A DNA stretch of 64,000 bases from Anaerolineales bacterium (GTDB lineage Bacteria; Chloroflexota; Anaerolineae; Anaerolineales; UBA11579). This document shows, piece by piece, positions 8,943 to 18,403 of the stretch. The stretch lies in contig JAJTXV010000001.1 in assembly GCA_021463845.1 (NCBI GenBank), positions 454,174-518,173 on the forward strand. The letters run 5' to 3'. The translations under genes and the position numbers were made by a program. Every line of letters starts with the position of its first letter. Position 1 is the first letter of the stretch. The notes beneath the pieces are model-generated. The model did not search any database, was not told the DNA's origin, and saw only the letters and a program-made list of their open reading frames with translations.

Positions 8943-9281
8943 ATGGAATCCCTTATTCAGTTGTTTCAAGGTTTCGCAGCTCTGGCTGGCGTTGCTGCTT
9001 TCTTGGCGGCAGTGATCAACATCGGCAAGGCGTTCGGTTGGGTGAAGGACGGCCTGGCGCCGACCTGGTCGACCGTGCTCAACCTGGTCGCATTCGTGGC
9101 CTTCGTTGTTCTGCGTCTGTTTGCGCCTGAGATCGATATTGCCGGCGTGGATGGTGCAGCGGCTCAGCTTGCCAATACTCTGGTGGCCATCCTGGCATTC
9201 GTTGGCCAGCTGGGCGTCGCCAAGGGTACCAACGCGATCCTGCGCGGTGCGCCTGTGATCGGTTTCTCTCACTCCGACTAA
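8943..9281 (+). CDS. small membrane protein (holin-like)
   Basis: Several hydrophobic segments, SD aggagaa. Confidence 0.5.
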   Translation: MESLIQLFQGFAALAGVAAFLAAVINIGKAFGWVKDGLAPTWSTVLNLVAFVAFVVLRLFAPEIDIAGVDGAAAQLANTLVAILAFVGQLGVAKGTNAILRGAPVIGFSHSD

Positions 9282-9348
9282 ACAATCAAAAATGGCCGGG
9301 CGCCGAGTAGTTCGGCGCCTGGCCATCAAGGAAAGAGGAACCGATCCC

Positions 9349-9615
9349 ATGGTAGCTGCAGACCCCTCCGAAAAGCCGTTTCATCCGGTCCGTATCGATG
9401 AGGTTGCTGCTGCAGTAAACGAGCTGCAGCAGGACATGTACGGCAATAAAAAGCGCGGATACCCTGGCGTACTTGCCCGCGTGAAAGCCCTTGAGGAGTT
9501 CAAGGACCGCATCGAGAATGTCGAATTCCTCGTGAAAGGTCTTGGTCTTGGCCTTGGGCTCAACCTTTTGGGCATCATCATTATCCTAGGCCAGCTATTT
9601 CACTGGTGGGGCTAG
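9349..9615 (+). CDS. small membrane-anchored protein
   Basis: Coiled N-part plus C-terminal hydrophobic segment LGLNLLGIIIILGQLFHWW. Confidence 0.5.
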   Translation: MVAADPSEKPFHPVRIDEVAAAVNELQQDMYGNKKRGYPGVLARVKALEEFKDRIENVEFLVKGLGLGLGLNLLGIIIILGQLFHWWG

Positions 9616-9635
9616 TGGTGCTTCGGTGATGGCAA

Positions 9636-10091
9636 ATGAGCCAGAAAGCTAACAGCAAGCCCACACAAAAAGCCGCGTTTAGCCCCGAACAAAGAAAAGC
9701 GCGCCTTGAAGAGATTTGGCCTCAGCTGACGTGGAACCAAAAGCGCTACGTGGCCATTGCTCATCAGCATCCTGACAAGGCGTCGGCCGCGAAGGCGCTG
9801 CGCATCAAGGCGCAAACCATGTACCGGTGGCCGGAGATCGTTGACGAGGCGGCTGAGCTTGTTGTAGGCGACTTGATCGAGATTGCAAAATCGGAACTCC
9901 AAGGCGCCGTGCTGAAGGCTGCTCAGATCAAGATCGAGGGTCTGGATAGCAAAGGCAAGCGGCTGGCGCAGGATGCGGCAACCGAGATCCTGGACCGCAC
10001 TCTGGGCAAGCCGACACAGCGGCAGGACATCACTTCCAAGGGTGAGCGCGTCGTGCTTTACCTCCCTGAGAAGGACCCGCCCTCTAAATGA
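9636..10091 (+). CDS. terminase small subunit-like HTH protein
   Basis: HTH-like region and overlap with the large terminase gene. Confidence 0.65.
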   Translation: MSQKANSKPTQKAAFSPEQRKARLEEIWPQLTWNQKRYVAIAHQHPDKASAAKALRIKAQTMYRWPEIVDEAAELVVGDLIEIAKSELQGAVLKAAQIKIEGLDSKGKRLAQDAATEILDRTLGKPTQRQDITSKGERVVLYLPEKDPPSK

Positions 10092-11539
10092 CGTTCGCCC
10101 AGATGGCAGCTCTTGACGTTGCTGTAGAAACGGATGTCGTTGAAACCCTGCGGCCGCAACCTGGCCGCCAGGAGCAATTCCTGCGCTCCTCCGCTGACAT
10201 AACAATCTACGGCGGGGCTGCCGGCGGCGGAAAGACGTTTGCTCTGCTCCTGGAGCCTACTTACCACATTCAAAATGGCGCATTTTCTGCAATCATCCTG
10301 CGCAGAACCTACCCCGAGCTGATCAAGCAGGGCGGCATCTGGGATGAGGCGCACCATATTTATCCCGGCCTGGGCGGTTCGCCGAACAAGTCGGACATGA
10401 AGTTCAACTTTGAGAATGGTGCCAGCGTCGGCTTTGGCCATATTCAGCACGAGACCGATAAGTACAAGTACAAGTCAGCCCAAATCCCCCTGATCCAGTT
10501 TGACCAGCTGGAAACTTTTACCGAGGGGCAATTCTTCTACATGCTCAGCCGCAATCGCTCAACCAGCGGAGTGGCGCCATATATTCGCGCAACCTGCAAT
10601 CCGGAACCTGGCTGGCTGGCGAACTTCCTGGATTGGTGGATTGCCGAAGACGGCTACGCAGACCTCTCGCGTGTTGGGATGTGGCGTTGGTTCTCCCGCT
10701 CCGGGGACGACATTGTCTGGGCCGGCACGAAGGAAGAGATCCTCGAGAAGCTTGGACCTGAGGCATACCCGAAAAGCGTCACTTTTATTGTCTCCACTGT
10801 CTTTGACAACAAGATCTTGATGCAAAAAGACCCTGGCTATTTGGCCAGCTTGAAAGCAATGCCCCTGGTTGAGCGCGAACGACTGCTGGGAGACGCGAAG
10901 CGCGGCGGCAACTGGAAGATCAAGCCGGCAGCTGGCCTCGTCTTCAAGCGCGAATGGTTCGTCTTGCTTTTTGCGCCACCCGCGGGCGGGGTTGAGACCT
11001 TGTATTGGGACTTTGCCGCCACAGCCAAACAGATTGGCAAGGCTGATCCTGACTTCACTGCAGGGGTGGCCATGCGGAAGACCGCCGGGGCCTACACCAT
11101 CACCCATGTCGCCGCGGAGCAGCTGGCTCCCGCTGGCGTTGACCGCATGTTTACCAACACCAGCTGGCAGCTCGCTGAGCGGGCGAAAAAGACAGGCACC
11201 CAGTTCAAGGTGCGTTGGGAGATCGAGCCTGGCTCAGCTGGCCTGCGAGAGAACCGTCGCTTGGTGCAAATGTTGGACGGGTTGGATGCCCGCGGTATCC
11301 CATCCCGCGGCGAGAAGTACAGCCGCATGCGCCCCTTTGCAGCGCAAGCGGAGGCCGGCAATGTGGGCATTCTTTCTGAGCCCTGGACGGAGATGACCTT
11401 GCTGCACCTCCACAATGTGGACCCTGACCCCAAGAAGAAGATGCACGACGATATTGCGGATGCGGCAGCCGGCGCCTACAACGAGCTGGCTGACTTTGCG
11501 CCGTCCCGCCGCCAGGCGCAAGCGCTATCTACGAGGTAA
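10088..11539 (+). CDS. terL: terminase large subunit
   Basis: YGGAAGGGKTFALLLE Walker A; LYWDFAAT nuclease motif. Confidence 0.93.
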   Translation: MTFAQMAALDVAVETDVVETLRPQPGRQEQFLRSSADITIYGGAAGGGKTFALLLEPTYHIQNGAFSAIILRRTYPELIKQGGIWDEAHHIYPGLGGSPNKSDMKFNFENGASVGFGHIQHETDKYKYKSAQIPLIQFDQLETFTEGQFFYMLSRNRSTSGVAPYIRATCNPEPGWLANFLDWWIAEDGYADLSRVGMWRWFSRSGDDIVWAGTKEEILEKLGPEAYPKSVTFIVSTVFDNKILMQKDPGYLASLKAMPLVERERLLGDAKRGGNWKIKPAAGLVFKREWFVLLFAPPAGGVETLYWDFAATAKQIGKADPDFTAGVAMRKTAGAYTITHVAAEQLAPAGVDRMFTNTSWQLAERAKKTGTQFKVRWEIEPGSAGLRENRRLVQMLDGLDARGIPSRGEKYSRMRPFAAQAEAGNVGILSEPWTEMTLLHLHNVDPDPKKKMHDDIADAAAGAYNELADFAPSRRQAQALSTR

Positions 11540-11544
11540 AGAAC

Positions 11545-12942
11545 ATGGCTGAAAACGAAACTCAAAATCCGGATCTGCAGCGTGCACTCGATGTGTTCCG
11601 TAGAAAGTATGACCCTTATACGGAGCTGTGGGGCTTTTACGATGGCAACCACCCCGATGTCTACTCGCGTGAGCGCCTGCGTAAGCTCAGGCAGTTCTTT
11701 GGCCGTATCTTTGACTTCAAGCAGAACTGGTGCGCGGTAGTAATCGACGCGGTCGCCAACCGAATCAATCTCGGCGGGTTCATGGTTGAGGGAGAGGGCC
11801 AGAGAAAGGACACCCTAAACAAGCTTTGGGGAGACCACTATCTGCAGCTGCAGGCGGATGATGCCCATGAGGCTGCGCTGGTGATCGGCGAGAGCTACAT
11901 CATTGTCGAGACCGGCGGCACCGAACAAGAGCGCGGGAAGGCCTATTACAACGACCCCCGTTTCGTACATGTCTTCTACGAGGCCGGCAACCCGAACAAG
12001 AAGGAGTTTGCTGCCAAATATTGGTGGGTAGATAAGAAGACGATGCGCGTCACTCTGTACTATCCAGATCGCTTTGAATTTTACGAAGCAAGGATGCAAA
12101 AGGATGCAAAGATCGGAGCGATCAAGAGTTCTGCTTTCTCTCGGGTAGAGGCAGCTGAACACCCGGGCGGCGAGGCTGAAAACCCCGACAATGTGATCCC
12201 TGTTTTTCATTTCAGAGTAAAGCGGCGCTCAGTGAAGTCAGACCTCAATGACGCCATCCCGATCCAGATGGCCCAGAATAAGCTGGTCTTGGACATGATG
12301 ACAGCTGCAGATACAGCTGCTGTCATCCAAAAGTACGTGATCACGAATAGTGATCTCTCAGCCCTTCAAGAGAACCCGGGCGATCTTTGGAACATCCCTG
12401 CCTCGACCGAAGGCGAACAGGGATCGGCAGCCGGCCACTTTCCCTTTACTCCGCTGAAAAACTTCATCGAAGCGATCGCGGCGAATGTTGAAGCAATGGC
12501 CAGTATCACCCAAACGCCCCGGCACTACTTCTTTGGCTCCGGGGGAACTCCCTCTGGTGAGTCGCTGATCGCCCTGGAGGCACCACTCAACAAAAAGGCC
12601 AACGACCGTATCTTAGCCTTCTCGCCAACCTGGCAGGAGATTGCCTCTTTCCTCCTGCAGATAGCAGGGACAGCAGTTGATGCAAACCTGATCTCGCCCA
12701 ACTGGGAGCCCACGGAGACCGTGCAGCCGCTAACCCGCGCTCAAATTCGCCTGAGCAATCGCAACGCGGGCATGCCGTGGCGAACCATCCTCGAGGATGA
12801 GGGGTGGACGGAAGCCGAAATTGAGCAATTCTTCAAAGACAAGGAGGCCGAGCAGGCAGCTGAGGCTAAGCAAAACCAATCCTCTCTGGCCGAAGCCTTG
12901 TTGGATGCGCAGCGACGCCGTGACCGCGGGGAGGCCGATTGA
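11545..12942 (+). CDS. portal protein (SPP1 gp6-like)
   Basis: Follows TerL; VIDAVANRINLGGF, TPRHYFFGSGGTPSGESL. Confidence 0.9.
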   Translation: MAENETQNPDLQRALDVFRRKYDPYTELWGFYDGNHPDVYSRERLRKLRQFFGRIFDFKQNWCAVVIDAVANRINLGGFMVEGEGQRKDTLNKLWGDHYLQLQADDAHEAALVIGESYIIVETGGTEQERGKAYYNDPRFVHVFYEAGNPNKKEFAAKYWWVDKKTMRVTLYYPDRFEFYEARMQKDAKIGAIKSSAFSRVEAAEHPGGEAENPDNVIPVFHFRVKRRSVKSDLNDAIPIQMAQNKLVLDMMTAADTAAVIQKYVITNSDLSALQENPGDLWNIPASTEGEQGSAAGHFPFTPLKNFIEAIAANVEAMASITQTPRHYFFGSGGTPSGESLIALEAPLNKKANDRILAFSPTWQEIASFLLQIAGTAVDANLISPNWEPTETVQPLTRAQIRLSNRNAGMPWRTILEDEGWTEAEIEQFFKDKEAEQAAEAKQNQSSLAEALLDAQRRRDRGEAD

Positions 12943-13973
12943 TGTTTCCCGCTACGCCGGCAGAGCCGGAAGTAGTACGCGCAATGCGCGCTTTCAAAGC
13001 AGAACTGCTTGCCTTGGAGACGGAACAGATGCGTGAAATGGCCAGGCGATGGTTGGCCATAGAGCGTAGTCTGCAGGGGCGCATGGACGCGCTGGCCCTG
13101 GAAATCCACGCTCTCCGTGCACAGGGCGATGCTGTTCCCGCGGCGCGCTTATTTCGCCTCGAACGGTACAGGATCCTGCTGGCCGAGGCTCGTGTAGAAG
13201 TGACGGCATACATGGATGCCGCTGCGGATCTGATAGAGCGGCAGCAGCGTTCCTGGGGCGACCTGGGAGTTCAGCAAGCCCGAGCCGCGATCCTGACCAG
13301 CCAAGTTGAAAATGGTTTGATTGCTGGGCAGTTCGACCGTCTGCCAGTGTCAGCTATCGAAAACATGGTCGGCCTCGTCGGGGACGGAACGCCACTCGAC
13401 CGCTATTTGCAGAGCAATGCTTTGCCCGGCGCCCTGGATGGGCTCTCGCGCAGTCTCGTGGATGCTGTTGCACTTGGCATAAACCCCAGGGAGACGGCGC
13501 GCCGCATGGCCAGCGGCCTTGCAGGCGGCTTGAACAGCGCACTCAATACAGCGCGCACAGAGCAGCTGCGTGTTTACCGCGAGGCTGCCCGGCAGCAATA
13601 TGTGCTGAGTGGGGTAGTGCGTGGCTATAAGCGCTTGTCGGCCCGTGATGACCGTGTTTGCATTGCCTGCTTGGTTGCAGACGGCAGGTTTTACGAACTG
13701 GACCAGGCCTTCGAGGAGCACAACTGTGGCCGCTGCACGCTGGTCCCTGTCGTCGAAGGCCTCCCCGAGATTAGCTGGCAAAGCGGCGCAGCATGGTTCG
13801 AGGCCCAGGACGAAGCCACCCAGCGCCGCATTATGGGCGCCGGCCGTTTCGATGCCTGGCAGTCCGGTGCGTTCGACTTGCAGGATGTCGTGACTTTGCA
13901 CGAGGATCCCGTGTGGGGGAATGCGCTCATGCCGACGCCTTTGAAAGACTTGGTCGCAGGAGAAGTCAAATGA
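12942..13973 (+). CDS. minor head/head morphogenesis protein (SPP1 gp7-like)
   Basis: KRLSARDDRVCIACLVADGRFYELDQ...HNCGRCTLVPV. Confidence 0.85.
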   Translation: MFPATPAEPEVVRAMRAFKAELLALETEQMREMARRWLAIERSLQGRMDALALEIHALRAQGDAVPAARLFRLERYRILLAEARVEVTAYMDAAADLIERQQRSWGDLGVQQARAAILTSQVENGLIAGQFDRLPVSAIENMVGLVGDGTPLDRYLQSNALPGALDGLSRSLVDAVALGINPRETARRMASGLAGGLNSALNTARTEQLRVYREAARQQYVLSGVVRGYKRLSARDDRVCIACLVADGRFYELDQAFEEHNCGRCTLVPVVEGLPEISWQSGAAWFEAQDEATQRRIMGAGRFDAWQSGAFDLQDVVTLHEDPVWGNALMPTPLKDLVAGEVK

Positions 13974-14785
13974 ATTTCACTCAATACCTGGATACCGAAT
14001 ACAAGGAGCTTTACCCGCAGCCTAAAAAGCAGCTGGCAGGGCTGGATTGGCAGTTCTACGCAACTGTGGTCCACGCGATCGCTGCCATCCTGCTTTCCTC
14101 GTTGCGCACTGGCCAGCTTTTCTATAGCGCTGCCATGCTATCTGCGGCTCAACTTGGCCTATCGGGTGCGCTTGAAGGCGTCGTCGCAGCCCTCGATTTC
14201 GTGGTGGCAATGTTTGCGATCGAAGGCGGCCTGGTCATCTACTCGAGCATACGCTCGGTTGCCCGCCGCGAAGTGAAGTCGTGGATCTATTCACTCCTGA
14301 TCGGCTTATTGTTGGTCATCTCTGTTGCCGCCGGCTTGGGGCAATCAATGGGGCTTGCAGATGTTCCGCCTGAGTTCCGGGCCAACTTTATGGCTGGACT
14401 GTCAGTGGTGATTGGCGCCGGCGCTTCGGTGGTTGCTTGGCTTGCTGGCGAAGTCCTTGGAGTTCAGATCCTGCGCTTCCAGGCTGCGAACACGGATGCC
14501 GGCAAGGCGCACGCCCGGGCTATGGCGTCATGGCTGTCTCGCGGCCGCAAGGAGTGGCAGGTGCGCAGAAAGGAGCTGTTGATGCTGCCACAGCCTGAGC
14601 CAAGAGAAGTGGGTCAGCACAACGTCGAGCGTGAGCAGCATAAGACGCTGATCGGCCATTACCTGCAACGGATTGCGGCGCGTGAAAAACGAGTCCCGGG
14701 GGCGGCCGAGATCGGCCGGGCCACCGGCTTGCCCTCGAATTATGTGCAGAAGCGACTGGACGAGATCAAGGACGGTAGGCCGTGA
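13970..14785 (+). CDS. multi-pass membrane protein with C-terminal HTH-like tail
   Basis: Several hydrophobic helices; GAAEIGRATGLPSNYVQKRLDEIKDG. Confidence 0.6.
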   Translation: MNFTQYLDTEYKELYPQPKKQLAGLDWQFYATVVHAIAAILLSSLRTGQLFYSAAMLSAAQLGLSGALEGVVAALDFVVAMFAIEGGLVIYSSIRSVARREVKSWIYSLLIGLLLVISVAAGLGQSMGLADVPPEFRANFMAGLSVVIGAGASVVAWLAGEVLGVQILRFQAANTDAGKAHARAMASWLSRGRKEWQVRRKELLMLPQPEPREVGQHNVEREQHKTLIGHYLQRIAAREKRVPGAAEIGRATGLPSNYVQKRLDEIKDGRP

Positions 14786-14886
14786 GCCCAGCTGAGCGTG
14801 CTCTGTGGGAAATGATCCTGCGTGGCGTCGTAATAATTGCTGACGCTATAAGGCAATTCCTCAAAGCCAACAAAAGCGCTCGATAG
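14782..14886 (+). CDS. 34-aa small ORF
   Basis: GTGA overlap; MSPAERALWEMILRGVVIIADAIRQFLKANKSAR. Confidence 0.35.
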   Translation: MSPAERALWEMILRGVVIIADAIRQFLKANKSAR

Positions 14887-14926
14887 CGTTACCGTGCCGC
14901 TCCCCGAAGGTTGTATACTGTGCGCT

Positions 14927-15406
14927 ATGAAAAAGTGGGTAATTGGTGTCCTTGTTCTGCTTGCGGCGCTATGTGTTTTTGGCGTTTTTCTCAATACCTT
15001 CTTTCCCACTACTGAGCCAACTCCAACAATAGAACCAACTGAAACAGCCAGCCGTGTTGTTCTTGATGTTGGGGCGTTGGTTGGGCTGAACGCTGTTCAG
15101 GTGAGAGAGATTGTTGACGCTCGTTTTGGGGAAAACGAAGAGTATTTCGACGATGACAGGACCTACTCTTGGCAGATTGAGGGCTATAACATCGGCTTTG
15201 ACTTCGATCCCGAAACCAAAGAACTTGTTTCTCCACTCTCAATTGTCGGCTTCTTTGGGCAGGAGCATTCAATCGAAGAAGCAATGATGCTCTTTGGACT
15301 TTCCGAGAACTCTTCAGCTTATGTTATTGAAATTGTTTCTTATACCCCTCCCAGAGAGACGCCAGGGTTGCCTATGTTTTCTATTAGGCTTTCACCTTCT
15401 CCCTAA
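14927..15406 (+). CDS. secreted/membrane-anchored hypothetical protein
   Basis: MKKWVIGVLVLLAALCVFGVFLNTFF N-terminal signal/anchor; TATACT 7 nt upstream. Confidence 0.6.
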   Translation: MKKWVIGVLVLLAALCVFGVFLNTFFPTTEPTPTIEPTETASRVVLDVGALVGLNAVQVREIVDARFGENEEYFDDDRTYSWQIEGYNIGFDFDPETKELVSPLSIVGFFGQEHSIEEAMMLFGLSENSSAYVIEIVSYTPPRETPGLPMFSIRLSPSP

Positions 15407-15423
15407 TCAGTGAGCCCTGGTAG

Positions 15424-15453
15424 TTGACAAATTCTTGATGTAATCCGTATAAT
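15424..15453 (+). promoter_or_regulatory. consensus sigma70-type promoter
   Basis: TTGACA (15424-15429), 18 nt, TATAAT (15448-15453). Confidence 0.75.
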
Positions 15454-15459
15454 CAGCAC

Positions 15460-15676
15460 AATTGAATAGCCCCTCTGCCTGGCCGCATCCATCTCGTAGG
15501 TGGGATGGCCCCGCCAGGCGGTAAGACAAGCCCCTGCTTGTATTGGAGCCCGCAGTCGCAGTAACCGGCGGCCCCGGCTCTGACGAGGAATCGAAAGCAG
15601 CGCCTTGTATCCCAATTTGGGATGCAAGGCGCTGCTTTTATTTGCAAAGCCCATCCCGAAAGAGGATGGGCTTTTT
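15460..15676 (+). ncRNA. candidate structured RNA ending in tandem intrinsic terminators
   Basis: gcctggc/gccaggc, acaagc/gcttgt, gagcc/ggctc helices; terminators at 15597-15644 and 15645-15676. Confidence 0.5.
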
Positions 15677-15772
15677 TGTTTTCTGCAGCGGGATGCTGCT
15701 GGGAACTCCCAAATGGGCGGGATGCCCGACCGGGCGGGATGCTCGGAATAGCAAACCACAAGGAGCTTGAAC

Positions 15773-16381
15773 ATGTTGAACCGTTTTGGATTGGCTCGCA
15801 TTCTTTGGGAAGGTGAGGGCAGTGGTGGCGCAGTAGGTGCGCCGGCAGCTGGAACCCCCGCTCCGGCGTCTACCCAGACGCCGGAAAACGCCGCGATCGA
15901 TGACTACGAAAAGTGGCTCGATGAGCAGCCGAAGAATGTCAAGGATGCGATCTTGGCCAACGAGGCCAAGCTGCGCGGTGCGCTGAAAGACGAGCGTGAT
16001 GAGCGCCAGAACCTCGAGAAGCAGGTGCGCACGCTCAGCGACAAAGCTGAGAAGGGTAGCGATCTGCAGAAGGAGCTGGATGGCCTGGCGAATAAGATCG
16101 CGGAATCGGATGCGCGGGCTGACTTCTACGAGTTGGCCCATGCTGCAGGCATCACCAACCTCAAGCTGGCGTATCGCGTCGCCACGGATGAGGGCCACAT
16201 CGACAAAAAGGGGCGGGTCAACTTTGACGCTCTGAAAGCTGAATACCCCGAGCTGTTCGCCGGAAAGGTCAAGGCGCCGAAGAACAATGCAGGCGATGGC
16301 AGTCCGGACGGTCAGCCCCCGCGCAGTATGAATGATTGGATCCGTGCGCAGGCCGGGGCTAAAACCAAAACCGCAAACTAG
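15773..16381 (+). CDS. scaffold/capsid assembly protein
   Basis: Acidic coiled-coil protein immediately before MCP. Confidence 0.75.
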   Translation: MLNRFGLARILWEGEGSGGAVGAPAAGTPAPASTQTPENAAIDDYEKWLDEQPKNVKDAILANEAKLRGALKDERDERQNLEKQVRTLSDKAEKGSDLQKELDGLANKIAESDARADFYELAHAAGITNLKLAYRVATDEGHIDKKGRVNFDALKAEYPELFAGKVKAPKNNAGDGSPDGQPPRSMNDWIRAQAGAKTKTAN

Positions 16382-16389
16382 GAGAAACC

Positions 16390-17382
16390 ATGCCTTACGA
16401 CAGCAATATTAGCCGGAGCGACGCCGATGCCCTGATGCCTGAGGATGCCGTCCGGGAGATTTTTGCCACACCCCCTCAGAGCTCGGTCATCGGCCAGTTG
16501 GCCCGCAAGCTGCGCGACATGCAGCGCGGCGAACTGCGCATGCCGGTAATGAGCGCTTTGCCGCAGGCCTACTTTGTAGGCGAAAAGGGGCGCTCCCCGC
16601 AGACCTTCGGTCCGATCAAGCAGACCAGTGAGGCAGCCTGGGAGAACAAGTACATCCATGCCGAAGAGATTGCCGTGATCCTGCCTGTGCCGGAATCGGT
16701 TGTCGAGGACATGGACTACCCGATTTGGGAGGAAACGCTCCCGTATGTGCGCGAGGCCATCTACGGCAAGCTCGACTACTCGGTGCTCTTCGGCACCCAG
16801 AATGTCGACGTGCCTGCCAATTGGCCCAACGGCATCCTGGTCGCCATGCCGGCTGCGCACCGCGTCCCCGTGGGCTCTGTGGGCGAGGACCTGTACGACG
16901 ACCTGATGGGCGTCGGTGGCGTCCTCAGCCAGGTGGAAGAGGATGGCTACTTCGTCAGTGGCCATGTAGCAGCGCTGGGCATGCGGGCTCGCCTGCGTGG
17001 CCTGCGCACCGAAGACGGCCTGCCGATCTTCGTTCAGGATATGAAGGCGAAGACGCCGTACGCCCTGGACGGATCGCCACTGGTCTTCCCGCGCAACGGT
17101 GGCTTTGACCCCGCCGAGGCGCTGCAGATCTCCGGCGATTTCGAACAGCTCGTCTGGTCCATTCGCCAGGACATCCGCGTGAAGGTGCTGACTGAGGGCG
17201 TGATCACCGACAACAGCACGCCGCGCCAGATCATTCACAACTTGGCCCAGGACGACATGATCGCCTTGCGCGTGACCTTCCGTGCTGGTTGGCAGCTGCC
17301 CAACCCGCCCAACCGCGTGAACCCCGACAACAACACCCGCTATCCCTTCGCCGCCTTGGTGCCTGCGGAAGAGTCTGCCTAA
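16390..17382 (+). CDS. major capsid protein (HK97-fold family)
   Basis: Position after scaffold; AEEIAVILPVPESVVEDMDYPIWEETLPYVREAI. Confidence 0.88.
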   Translation: MPYDSNISRSDADALMPEDAVREIFATPPQSSVIGQLARKLRDMQRGELRMPVMSALPQAYFVGEKGRSPQTFGPIKQTSEAAWENKYIHAEEIAVILPVPESVVEDMDYPIWEETLPYVREAIYGKLDYSVLFGTQNVDVPANWPNGILVAMPAAHRVPVGSVGEDLYDDLMGVGGVLSQVEEDGYFVSGHVAALGMRARLRGLRTEDGLPIFVQDMKAKTPYALDGSPLVFPRNGGFDPAEALQISGDFEQLVWSIRQDIRVKVLTEGVITDNSTPRQIIHNLAQDDMIALRVTFRAGWQLPNPPNRVNPDNNTRYPFAALVPAEESA

Positions 17383-17383
17383 G

Positions 17384-18403
17384 TTGAACTCTCTAACCTT
17401 GTATGGGGGCGCCGTCAAGCGGCGCCCCCATACAAAAAAGGCGCAACGCCGCGAATACTTCATCCGAAAGCATCAGCACAAGGCTGATGCTTTCGTGCGC
17501 GCCTTGAAAAAGGATGGCCGCTACCGAACGCAATCGGTCGAGCGGGCCGAGTTTGTCCTTCTGGATTTCCTCTACCAGGGTTTGTTCTCAGGGGTGTCGA
17601 GCGACCGCCTGCGGCCGGAGGCAGAAGCCGGCTTCGCCAAAGAGAAGCCTGTATTTCTGTACCCGCATTCGTTCAGCCCTGTGCTGCCCTATGACCTCGA
17701 GAGCGGACGGCCGCCGAGGGATGTTGATGCCTTCTTTGTCCCCTCCGAAGGTTTTGCCGAGGTCCTGCGCCTCATCAACTATCCCACCCAGGCGATTGAA
17801 GTGGTGGGCTGGTCTTATTCGGACATCAAGCCCTTTCGCCCGGCAGGTGAAAAGCCGAACGTGGTATTCGCGCCGCTGCACCCTACAAACCGCTCGCTCC
17901 CTGAATGTGAAGTTGAGATCAATAAGGCGGCGTACAAGCTTCTGCTGCAGATGCTTCAGGCTGGCGAGATCGCTTCGCTAACAGTACGCCACTACAAGAC
18001 GCTGGAAATGAACGGCTTGTGGGAAGCTCCGAATGTGCACTATGTGAACTGCTTGCTCAATGGCTCAATGAGCGACGCCGAGCGCTCGGATGTCGTCGTC
18101 TCGGCCGGCACTTACGCCTATATGGCGGTGGCACTGGGGATACCCACTGTGATGATGGGGCAGGACATTTGCCCTCACAACTCGCCTCAGAGCGACGGTG
18201 AGTTGATCTACGTGCTGAACTGGGAAGCCTATCGCGACTTCCTGAGGTTTCCATGGTCGTTCGAGACATCGACCAGCCTGAATGATGCTGTGAACGTTTT
18301 GCGGCAGGCCTCAGCTGAAGAGCCTGCCAGCTGGAAGCGCACATTCATCGGAACACCTTTTGATTCTCAACTATTCATGGAGCGGCTGGAGGCTCAACTG
18401 TGA
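17384..18403 (+). CDS. glycosyltransferase-like protein (GT-B-like); start uncertain
   Basis: VVVSAGTYAYMAVALGIPTVMMGQDICPHN C-terminal GT-B-like segment; next to GT2 and methyltransferase genes. Confidence 0.55.
   Translation: MNSLTLYGGAVKRRPHTKKAQRREYFIRKHQHKADAFVRALKKDGRYRTQSVERAEFVLLDFLYQGLFSGVSSDRLRPEAEAGFAKEKPVFLYPHSFSPVLPYDLESGRPPRDVDAFFVPSEGFAEVLRLINYPTQAIEVVGWSYSDIKPFRPAGEKPNVVFAPLHPTNRSLPECEVEINKAAYKLLLQMLQAGEIASLTVRHYKTLEMNGLWEAPNVHYVNCLLNGSMSDAERSDVVVSAGTYAYMAVALGIPTVMMGQDICPHNSPQSDGELIYVLNWEAYRDFLRFPWSFETSTSLNDAVNVLRQASAEEPASWKRTFIGTPFDSQLFMERLEAQL
17400..17434 (+). promoter_or_regulatory. 15-bp perfect hairpin downstream of MCP stop
   Basis: TGTATGGGGGCGCCG tcaag CGGCGCCCCCATACA. 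Confidence 0.7.

Noticed and set aside
15403-15801. Overlapping ORFs on both strands (15403-15801 -, 15453-15761 -, 15543-15770 +)
   Set aside because: They run through strong terminator hairpins and a promoter; translations look non-protein-like, so an RNA/regulatory region is the better explanation
17400-17434. MCP downstream hairpin as a rho-independent terminator
   Set aside because: Followed by A6, not a T-tract, on the transcribed strand, and downstream genes are coupled
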